From Candidatus Omnitrophica bacterium CG02_land_8_20_14_3_00__42_8 (lineage in GTDB: Bacteria > Omnitrophota > Gorgyraeia > Gorgyraeales > Gorgyraeaceae), in the NCBI GenBank assembly GCA_002780805.1, contig PEUD01000123.1, positions 1-12,077 of the forward strand: a stretch of 12,077 nucleotides of DNA. Direction: 5' to 3'. A program made the translations under genes and the position numbers. The notes under the pieces were generated by a model. The model made no database searches. It saw only the letters and a program-made list of their open reading frames with translations, and was not told where the DNA came from. Positions 1-6,300 of this stretch are shown one piece after another; positions within the stretch are counted from its first letter, which is position 1; each line of letters opens with the position of its first letter.

Positions 1-1
1 G

Positions 2-2461
2 CTTTCAGTTGTGTCATTAAATAAAAAGAATGTGACCCCGCGTAATATTGCAGATGCAAAAGAAGTCATAATAACGGGGAAGATAAACGTTTTTAAAGAA
101 GGATTAGCTAATTTATTGACAAATCTTGACTCGGATATAGACGAAATAATAAATGAACAGAGAACCAGTTTTGAAAGAGAAATAACTGCAGTAACTAATA
201 TGGCTGCAAGTGAAGTTTTAGATATGGATTTAATTATATTGAGTGTTTTGGATAATGCGGTTCGCGAGGTTCATTCTAATTTAGACACAGCTGTTAATAC
301 ATTGAAAGAACAGATTATAAAAGAAAAACCTACCGATGTGCAGCAGCTAACCTGTGTACAAAAATATTTCACGAGAGTAGAAACGCTTGCTAGTAAGTTT
401 TTAGAAGAGGCTGATAAAAAAAGAAATGAATTTGAAGCGCGAAAAAAGGTACTTAAAAGTAAAGATACTATAGAATTAGATAAGAGATTGGCTATATTAG
501 TTGGAAACATTGCATTAGTAGGTAAGATAGCCACGATTGCAAAAGAACGATTAAAAGAAGCTGAAGGTTCACTAAGTATAGTAAAACAAATAGAAGCAAT
601 TTCATTTGAGAGTTTGATTAAGAGCTCAGGCATATATGATGCCTCAAGATTAGCAAAAATAAATACAGAAGAAGCGCTTAGGGCGATGGCAGTAGCCGTA
701 GCCGGACTGAGGACACAAAAAGGTGATATCCCAGAAATTAATCCGAATGATTTTGCGTTGGATTTGATTGGCCAAGGCAATGATACAGATGCGTTTGTAC
801 TTACTGTAAATGGGCAGGATGGCAAAAAATATATGTTGCCAATCGTGCTTAAGATTATGCTTGAAGCTGTTCATGCGACTACACAGGCTGCATACGAAAC
901 ATTCGTTGATATTGGCCCGAGAGATACATATGTCGGCCAGGGATTTGTTATCCAGCCATATACGCCTATCCTGAGAGAAACCTTAACGCAAGAGTTAACT
1001 GCCCCTGGTTTAAAGCAATATGAAAGACTTGCGACACAATTATACGGCCAATTATTAGAATCAACAAAAGGACAAATAGGCCTAAGTAATAAAAAAGTCA
1101 GAGAAGGCAGTAGTATTTTGGATAATGTAGGGATTGTGAAAAATGAACGCGGAGAGTTTATATTCGTTGTGCCTGATAAAGGCAGCTTGACTAATCGTAG
1201 TGGCCGCGGCGGCGATATAATGTCCAAACGCCACTTCAGGGAAGCGCTTAAACGTGAAATTGAAGAGTATTTTCATATTCAGAAACCTATTATGCCAACA
1301 GAAACCGTAGTTAGCGAACAGTTGGTAACCACTACTGCCGACGAGGAGATTGCTTCGGCTGCTTCGCAGCCTCGCAATGACGCGGCGGCAGTCGGCGAGC
1401 CGGATGCCGAGGCGAAGGCGGCGGCAAGGGGAAGGGTGCAGAGGATTAGGCAGCGTAAGGCCGCGAAGGCGATGCCGGAACTCGGCGAGGCGCCGGAGAA
1501 GGCAGGCGCTGTTGGAGCGCAGGATACGTTGACCGCTACCGCAGGCGTTGAGATGGCTTCAACAAAGATGCCCAATGTCGCCACTGTAACAGCCGGCTCA
1601 ACCGGAAAAGAAGAGATTTTAGGAAGGGTGCTTGATTCAGGCGCGTTGAACCTTGCGGCAACCAGGATTTTGGAACAGGGGCTTATAAGGACGCCGGCTG
1701 ATTCGCAGGAAGAAGTTACGGCGTGTCTTGCAGGCGCGGTTGAGGCAGGGTTAAGGCCTATACCCGGCAGTGCGTTGTATGAATTTGATCCTGCGGCGTT
1801 TTATGGAAGATTAAAGGCGTTTATCAACAGCGACGCATTTGAACCATTAAAAAGGGCGCTGATACCGTTGATCAGGGCTATCAATGACGCGTTGAAGTCG
1901 CAGTTGCAACCAGTACATGGAATAAAGAATATTGCCGGGCGGATAAATGAAGCGTTGTATCCGAATGCGCCGTTTGTTATAGACGAGGCAGCGCAGGAGA
2001 AGCTTGACGGTTCGGTTATTGTCCTGCCTGCGGAGCTTATAAGAAACTACGGCTGGGAAATGACTGCTGTAAGCCAGCTGCCGGAAAATTGCAAGGTGTT
2101 TGTGACAGGTTTAAGCAGGGGTGAGCGCGGCCTGGTAACAGAGCTTGCAGGCTCAAAAGTACAGTTTGCCAATGATTATAAAGCGGCAAAGGCGCAGGCG
2201 CCTGAGGCGGCAAATGTCATAGCGGTATTTGCCGAAACTGGCATAAACATCTTCGGCATGGATGCGAAGATAATAAAATATGAAGAGCCCAAGCAGGATG
2301 AATTTATTTCAATAAGTGAATTATTCAGACAGATAGGAAGATTGGAGCCGGCGCAGGCAATGGTTACTATAAACGCAAACGTCCCTGGGGTCTCAAAATT
2401 AGAGATCGTTAAGTTCAGAGAGGCATTTGAAACCGCGCGCCAGGTTGCTGCGAGCGTGTAA
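2..2461 (+). CDS. Large protein of unknown function, 5'-partial; helical N-half, kinase-like segment, Ala-rich linker, unknown C-terminal domain
   Basis: The frame is open to the left edge. The first possible start is GTG at 11, but the ten bases before it show no ribosome-binding site and there is no in-frame stop upstream, so this is probably the 3' part of a longer gene. Numbering from that GTG gives 816 residues. Residues 25-230 are charged and largely helical with coiled-coil character. Residues 248-395 contain a glycine-rich IGQGNDTDAF (253-262), LK at 280-281, DN at 371-372 and DKG at 389-391, spaced somewhat as in a protein-kinase-like fold but without an HxD catalytic motif. Residues 434-530 are a low-complexity Ala/Glu/Arg/Pro linker encoded by very GC-rich DNA. 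Residues 530-816 are a mixed alpha/beta domain with strand-like stretches (668-673, 695-699) that I cannot assign. No signal peptide or membrane helix is visible in this part. It ends at TAA, 25 bases from the convergent toxin gene. The reading frame is secure; the function is unknown. Confidence 0.9.
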   Translation, partial: LSVVSLNKKNVTPRNIADAKEVIITGKINVFKEGLANLLTNLDSDIDEIINEQRTSFEREITAVTNMAASEVLDMDLIILSVLDNAVREVHSNLDTAVNTLKEQIIKEKPTDVQQLTCVQKYFTRVETLASKFLEEADKKRNEFEARKKVLKSKDTIELDKRLAILVGNIALVGKIATIAKERLKEAEGSLSIVKQIEAISFESLIKSSGIYDASRLAKINTEEALRAMAVAVAGLRTQKGDIPEINPNDFALDLIGQGNDTDAFVLTVNGQDGKKYMLPIVLKIMLEAVHATTQAAYETFVDIGPRDTYVGQGFVIQPYTPILRETLTQELTAPGLKQYERLATQLYGQLLESTKGQIGLSNKKVREGSSILDNVGIVKNERGEFIFVVPDKGSLTNRSGRGGDIMSKRHFREALKREIEEYFHIQKPIMPTETVVSEQLVTTTADEEIASAASQPRNDAAAVGEPDAEAKAAARGRVQRIRQRKAAKAMPELGEAPEKAGAVGAQDTLTATAGVEMASTKMPNVATVTAGSTGKEEILGRVLDSGALNLAATRILEQGLIRTPADSQEEVTACLAGAVEAGLRPIPGSALYEFDPAAFYGRLKAFINSDAFEPLKRALIPLIRAINDALKSQLQPVHGIKNIAGRINEALYPNAPFVIDEAAQEKLDGSVIVLPAELIRNYGWEMTAVSQLPENCKVFVTGLSRGERGLVTELAGSKVQFANDYKAAKAQAPEAANVIAVFAETGINIFGMDAKIIKYEEPKQDEFISISELFRQIGRLEPAQAMVTINANVPGVSKLEIVKFREAFETARQVAASV
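1343..1381. repeat. Small palindromic element carried in frame inside the first gene
   Basis: An imperfect hairpin: outer arms ATTGC (1349-1353) and GCAAT (1374-1378), inner arms GGCTGC (1357-1362) and GCAGCC (1366-1371), with a three-base loop. The flanks GAGGAG...TGAC and the core resemble the widely dispersed small bacterial palindromes of the type CATTGCGAGGnnCGAAGCAATC, which I recognise by pattern only. Here it is translated as residues 445-457 (EEIASAASQPRND) without breaking the frame. It lies at the start of the low-complexity linker, where an insertion would be tolerated. Whether other copies exist in the genome cannot be seen from one window. Confidence 0.6.
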
Positions 2462-2486
2462 AGGCGGTGATGGATATGAAGAACAA
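2462..2486. other. Short convergent intergenic gap
   Basis: These 25 bases separate the stop of the first long gene (+) from the stop of the toxin gene (-). They contain no hairpin or T-run, so there is no obvious terminator for either direction and read-through into the opposite gene is plausible. The bases AGGCGGTG (2462-2469) followed by ATG at 2476 look like a plus-strand translation start. The only frame they lead into is the antisense of the toxin-antitoxin pair. Confidence 0.5.
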
Positions 2487-2903
2487 TTATTTATTTAAAA
2501 ATTTGATGCATTGCCCGGCGGTAAGGATTTTAAAGGGAAGGTTAGCCTGCCGCGATAAGAAGTGCCTGTTTTCGGTTACCAGCACATCGGCGCCTGTCCA
2601 TTCTACATATGCGGCAATGAGCGCGTCTGCGGATTTTAACCCTCTTGCTTCATATCTAGCGCCTAATTCAAACGGTATATCAAAGTCATTGTCAATTATT
2701 GTTGCCGTGTTTATAAAAAGTATAAACTCTTTAAAGGCTTCGGCAGTTAAATTACTGCGAACCTCTTCAATTATTAAACGTGTAATACGTATTGGTATAA
2801 CTTCCATAGATTCCGCAACTTTTGCAAGGAGCTTTTCACAATTTGGATACCGAACAACGCCTAAAGCAAAGATATATTCATTGCTATCTATAACTAGCTG
2901 CAA
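2487..2903 (-). CDS. PIN-domain (VapC-type) putative toxin ribonuclease
   Basis: The product reads as a PIN domain, the metal-dependent RNase fold of VapC toxins. Counting from the upstream ATG at 2945, the first acidic residue is D20 in LVIDSN, followed by E60/E61. The helix KSADALIAA gives D107, and the fold closes with LVTENRHF (T124-E125-N126). These are the expected family positions, and the length is normal. I prefer the TTG start at 2903: GGAGAG lies six bases upstream of it, and it gives the usual short N-terminus just before the first strand (138 residues). The ATG at 2945 (152 residues) has no ribosome-binding site and adds an unneeded lysine-rich tail. With the TTG start the gene overlaps the antitoxin stop by 20 bases, as expected for translational coupling. 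In such pairs the toxin cleaves RNA (often tRNA or rRNA) in the cytoplasm and the antitoxin blocks it. The specific RNA target cannot be inferred. Confidence 0.85.
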   Translation of the reverse strand: MQLVIDSNEYIFALGVVRYPNCEKLLAKVAESMEVIPIRITRLIIEEVRSNLTAEAFKEFILFINTATIIDNDFDIPFELGARYEARGLKSADALIAAYVEWTGADVLVTENRHFLSRQANLPFKILTAGQCIKFLNK

Positions 2904-3054
2904 GTTTTTCTCTCCAAAGTTTTTCTCTGGTTTTACGAATTTCATTTATTACTTGTTGTTTACTCATTCCACGGTACGGAGAGCTGGCTTTAGCCATCAA
3001 TTGACGAATTTTTTCCAGATGCATTTTCGCTTTTTTAATATTTTGTTTTATCAT
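2884..3054 (-). CDS. Small basic putative antitoxin of the PIN toxin
   Basis: A 56-residue lysine/arginine-rich protein encoded just upstream of, and overlapping, the PIN-domain toxin gene. The C-terminal stretch around GMSKQQVINEIRKTREKLW resembles the short helical motif (roughly MS/T-x-EE-V-I-x-x-I-R-K-T-R-E-x-I-W) that I recognise from small proteins paired with PIN toxins. The N-terminal 25 residues are a probable basic helix. No ribbon-helix-helix or AbrB motif is clear, so it cannot be placed in the VapB family by name. The ATG at 3054 is chosen because AGAGGTG lies at normal distance. The frame stays open to 3195, but that extension would run through the promoter and a palindrome and looks non-coding. 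Likely role: neutralise the toxin and possibly repress the shared promoter. Confidence is good for the gene and moderate for the role. Confidence 0.75.
   Translation of the reverse strand: MIKQNIKKAKMHLEKIRQLMAKASSPYRGMSKQQVINEIRKTREKLWREKLAASYR
2910..2915 (-). promoter_or_regulatory. Ribosome-binding site deciding the toxin start
   Basis: On the minus strand GGAGAG is followed by AAAAAC and TTG (2903-2901). The upstream ATG at 2945 is preceded by an A-rich sequence without Shine-Dalgarno character. The site lies inside the 3' end of the antitoxin gene, so toxin translation is probably coupled to antitoxin translation. Confidence 0.55.
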
Positions 3055-3060
3055 ATTAGT

Positions 3061-3067
3061 CACCTCT
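3061..3067 (-). promoter_or_regulatory. Ribosome-binding site of the antitoxin gene
   Basis: AGAGGTG on the minus strand, six bases before the ATG at 3054-3052. This is a near-ideal Shine-Dalgarno site and fixes the antitoxin start against the longer open frame upstream. Confidence 0.8.
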
Positions 3068-3079
3068 TGCTCTTGTATA

Positions 3080-3108
3080 AATATATCATATTTGGCAGAG
3101 GGTGTCAA
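3080..3108 (-). promoter_or_regulatory. Strong sigma-70-type promoter of the toxin-antitoxin pair
   Basis: On the minus strand there is a perfect -35 box TTGACA (3108-3103), a 17-base spacer, and a -10 box TATATT (3085-3080) preceded by TGA, an extended -10 form. The predicted transcript start is near 3073, giving a leader of about 20 bases that carries the AGAGGTG ribosome-binding site. No clear operator palindrome overlaps the boxes. The two inverted repeats lie upstream of the -35. Confidence 0.8.
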
Positions 3109-3145
3109 GCGGATTTTACCAAGCAATGCTCTTTTGATACAAATG

Positions 3146-3181
3146 AGACCCTTCGCCCCGAAGTTTCGGGGCTCAGGGTTT
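3146..3181. repeat. Symmetrical REP-like palindrome
   Basis: Outer arms ACCCT (3148-3152) and AGGGT (3175-3179), a symmetrical TC/TC internal mismatch, and inner arms GCCCCGAA (3155-3162) and TTCGGGGC (3165-3172) around two central bases. It extends by a G-T and an A-T pair at the ends. The CCCTTCG...CTCAGGG flanks resemble a common class of dispersed bacterial palindromes. No T-run follows on either strand, so it is a poor intrinsic terminator, although it could stop or stabilise transcripts. Confidence 0.7.
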
Positions 3182-3185
3182 AATT

Positions 3186-3225
3186 CACACAACAACTTAT
3201 GTCGTTTTGCTACATAAGTTGTGTG
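3186..3225. repeat. AT-rich inverted repeat of unknown role
   Basis: The left arm CACACAA-caa-CTTATGT (3186-3202) pairs with the right arm ACATAAGTTGTGTG (3212-3225). This gives 14 base pairs with a three-base bulge and a nine-base loop, including a perfect 10-base core (3193-3202 with 3212-3221). It begins five bases after the GC-rich palindrome and has no T-run on either side. It could be a protein-binding site, an RNA hairpin or an element end. Confidence 0.6.
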
Positions 3226-3314
3226 TTCATTAAAGTTAGGAAAATAAAAAAAGTTATATATTTTGGGAATATTCTGGGTTTTGAATTGTTATAGTGTTGT
3301 AGAGAGGTAAAGAG

Positions 3315-3343
3315 TTTTAAAAAGAATCATATATCAATATAAT
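3315..3343 (+). promoter_or_regulatory. Candidate promoter of the giant gene
   Basis: A perfect -10 TATAAT at 3338-3343 with a poor -35 (TTTTAA at 3315-3320) at 17 bases. The transcript would start near 3350 and have a leader of about 37 bases. The region is so AT-rich that other -10-like sequences occur, so this is only a candidate. Confidence 0.35.
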
Positions 3344-3375
3344 ACATCTATTATTACTAGGTTTAATATATATGT

Positions 3376-3380
3376 AGGAG
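3376..3380 (+). promoter_or_regulatory. Ribosome-binding site of the giant gene
   Basis: AGGAG followed by ATAGAT and the ATG at 3387, an ideal spacing of six bases. An in-frame TAG at 3375-3377 lies immediately upstream, so the start of the giant gene is fixed. Confidence 0.85.
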
Positions 3381-3386
3381 ATAGAT

Positions 3387-6300
3387 ATGATACTTCTTGA
3401 GAACAGGCAATTCAAGATGCTGGTAAAGGTGGTGGCAATAGTCACCGTATTCACCTTTACGTTTGAGCAGGTGGTATTTGCCGATGGCGGAAGCCTGTTT
3501 TCAGATAAATTAAGGGTCAAACAGCCAACACAGAGTAAGTTTGCCGGCGAAATAGCCAATGCGTTCGGCAGGCAGCCAAAGCAAATCATAGAGCCAATCC
3601 CAGTGGAGCCTATCATCCCGCTTCCTGCCAAAATAGCTTCAGCAATAGGAGTGGAAAAGATTGGGCTTGTAGTTCTTGGTTTTAGCGCATTGATTTTAGG
3701 CGGATTAATCGGACTCCATGTCATAATACCAATAGCCGGCGTGATGGGTTTTGTGGCCCCGGCAGTTTTATTTTTGGCCTCGTTCTCATTTTTATATCTT
3801 GGTTTTAGAAAAGAAATCACAAATGATACTCTAGCCAAGGACTTTAACGAAATAAAAGATACACGTAGTACTCTATATGGAGAAGTAGTAAAACGTTTCA
3901 AATCCGCTCTTAAATTGCTTGAGTATGATGATCCCAATATAAATGTTATCGTGAAAAAGACTATGAAGCGCCGCGATGCCATTGGCCTGGCTTTAAGTTC
4001 GGCTGACAGAAGAAACTTTGAAGGTTATGTCGCTGCCGATGAATTTCGGGAAAACGCGCAAATATCCAAAGAAGAGCAGGAACAGCTTGGCTTCTGGGGC
4101 GTTCAGAAAAAGAGATGGGATAATGCGCTTCGTTTAACAGAACAGGACAGGGAAAATTCCAGATTAGGCCGATTCAAATTCTTAAAAGCGCCTATTGAGA
4201 TAATATGGTATGGGGGATTCAGGTTCGGATATCATCTGTTTGACGTATTCATCCTGAAATTCCTGCGCCATAAATTAGATTATTACGCAGGCGGTTACAG
4301 GCGTTACAGCTGGGCGGATGACAACCAGATTGTAGATGCTATGGTATCAGCGCTTGTTGATGTAGCCAGATACAGCGATAAAGCAAAGCGTAAGGCCATG
4401 TCAGCCAAAGAAAGAAACAGGATACGCGTACTTAAAAATACATTTTTCAGGACTATTGAAACCATCGGTAATTACACTGGCGTAAGCGGTATCGCGCCGT
4501 TTCTTTACAAAAGAAGCAAGATGTATTTCTGGTCAAGTGTGGTAGGCAGTAATTTAATGCATCTTTTAGGTAGTACAGCTTTAGGGTTAAGTATTCCTTT
4601 GTCAGCCATAGGCATAGGGCTGGTCAGCATGGCTATCATTGTTTGGTTATTGCATATTTCAAAAGGCAGGAGCGGATACAAAAGAGCATTTGTTGCGGGG
4701 ACTATTGTTATAATAGCGATTGCCCTCATAAATTTAGCCCTTGGCTCTGATATACCGTTTACAGCTATAGATTTATCCAAGAGTATCTCTCCATTAAGTT
4801 TATTGTCCAAAAATTTCAATTTTACCATAGGCGGTTTTATCAGCCCTGCAATTTTATCGTATTTCCTTAATTATTTTGAATTTAAAGAAAAAATGACAGA
4901 CAGGGCATTGGCAGATAGATTCTTCGGCAATCTGACGCCAAGGCCTGAGACGTTGAATGTCCATGGTATTTATAGATATTTGGACCAGATAGAAAACAAC
5001 TCTGATAGGGGTTTAATAGCTGTTCGCATAGCGGCGGTGCTAAATAAAGTGCCGCAGATTATTAGGGCGACTATTTCTGAAAGACTGACATTAAACGCCA
5101 GATTGGCAGAGATAGCCGGCTTGGACGAAAATGAATTAATAAAACAAGCCAGAAATTTTGATCTTGGCGTGCCGGATGTAGAAGCGGCGATAAGAGAAGC
5201 GCGGTATGCCGGCAGGGAAAATACTGTTTGGAATAGCGAGTTTTGGTATAGCATATTAAAGGCGAGCTTTGGCATATGGGCGGTCCAGGCAGAGATAAAT
5301 GCAGTACTTTCGTATTCCAGGGGATTGGATTGGTTAGTAAACCTGCCGGTGAAGAAAATTTTTGGCGTGGAAATACACCCGTTCTATAATTTCGCCGCAT
5401 TTATAGAAGGCAATCCTAAAGCAGGCCCACAGAGCCTGCGCAATTCCGGCGCTCTTGGCTGGGTTAACTATGGCGTTAATCAGTTATTTGGCCATACCAT
5501 AGGTTTTAATCCTTTTAACCCGGATTCTATCGCAGATTTTGCAAAAGGCAGGGCAGAGAATACAAGGAACACGGAATATCTGCGTAATTTAAATTCAACC
5601 GCTAAAAGTTGGAAAGGCCTTGCTGATAATATTCACAAAACGTCTGACGCAGAATTAGGGATTTTTATAAATAACCCTGAAACGGCTGAATACTATCCGG
5701 ATTTCTTTAAGATGATTGGAAATAGCGGTATTGAGGCGGATGTTTTATATGTTCAGGGCGCGCCATTTTTAAAGATGAATATAGATCAACAGGCGGATTT
5801 CTTCAGGGCAGCAAGAGATAATGGCTTAAGTGTTTCTCTTGGCGGCGCTGATCCACTTTGGTTTGTTGACAGGGCCAGTGAAGGGTATCAATTCTATAAG
5901 GCCTTGCGCGCGGCATTGCATGAAGTTGTTTTAAAAGACTCCAGCTTGTCTGATGAGCAGGTTACTTATTGGTTGGATGCAGATAGCATAGACAATAAAA
6001 ATTTTAATAAATACAACGATTTTTATAACCATCTTACTTCCAGCGAAGTAATTAACGGTAATTTAAAATTATTTGAGAATCCTTCCGGGCCTTTTGTTGC
6101 CAAAGGGATAAAAGGCATCATGGCATACCGTGATTCAGAAGAAGCGATATTGAATATATCTTCAGCTGCCAGGCAAAATGCCGGCAGTTATAGTCTTGTA
6201 GTAGAGACGCAATACCGCAATCCTAAAGAGCAAAGATTAGATAATGGCTTAAAGCCAATACCTCTACCGGGCAATATTACTTTTGCAGGCGAAGAGAATA

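Larger units (their letters stand above)
3055..3386. other. Divergent intergenic region between the antitoxin and the giant gene
   Basis: This 332-base gap is the divergent control region. It contains the minus-strand promoter of the toxin-antitoxin pair, two inverted repeats, and then an AT-rich stretch (about 3227-3386) with runs of A and T, a possible plus-strand promoter and the ribosome-binding site of the giant gene. I see no small gene, tRNA or riboswitch I can name in it. Confidence 0.7.

Noticed and set aside
1350..1532. 60-codon plus-strand Arg-rich frame inside the first gene
   Set aside because: An out-of-frame reading of the palindromic element and the GC-rich linker; its LLRSLAMT stretch is the translated hairpin.
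2467..3183. A 238-codon plus-strand frame starting with GTG/ATG after an AGGCGGTG just downstream of the first gene
   Set aside because: It is antisense to the whole toxin-antitoxin pair, is rich in Ser/Phe/Ile/Leu as antisense frames usually are, and ends by translating the palindrome. The PIN protein on the other strand is clearly the real gene.
3055..3195. N-terminal extension of the antitoxin frame to an ATG at 3195
   Set aside because: The extension crosses a near-consensus promoter and a palindrome, and the ATG at 3054 has an excellent ribosome-binding site.
3186..3225. A Xer/dif-like recombination site
   Set aside because: The arms and nine-base spacer do not match the usual 11-6-11 layout, and no recombinase gene is present.
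3146..3226. Intrinsic terminators at the two inverted repeats
   Set aside because: No T-run follows either hairpin on either strand, so terminator calls are not supported.
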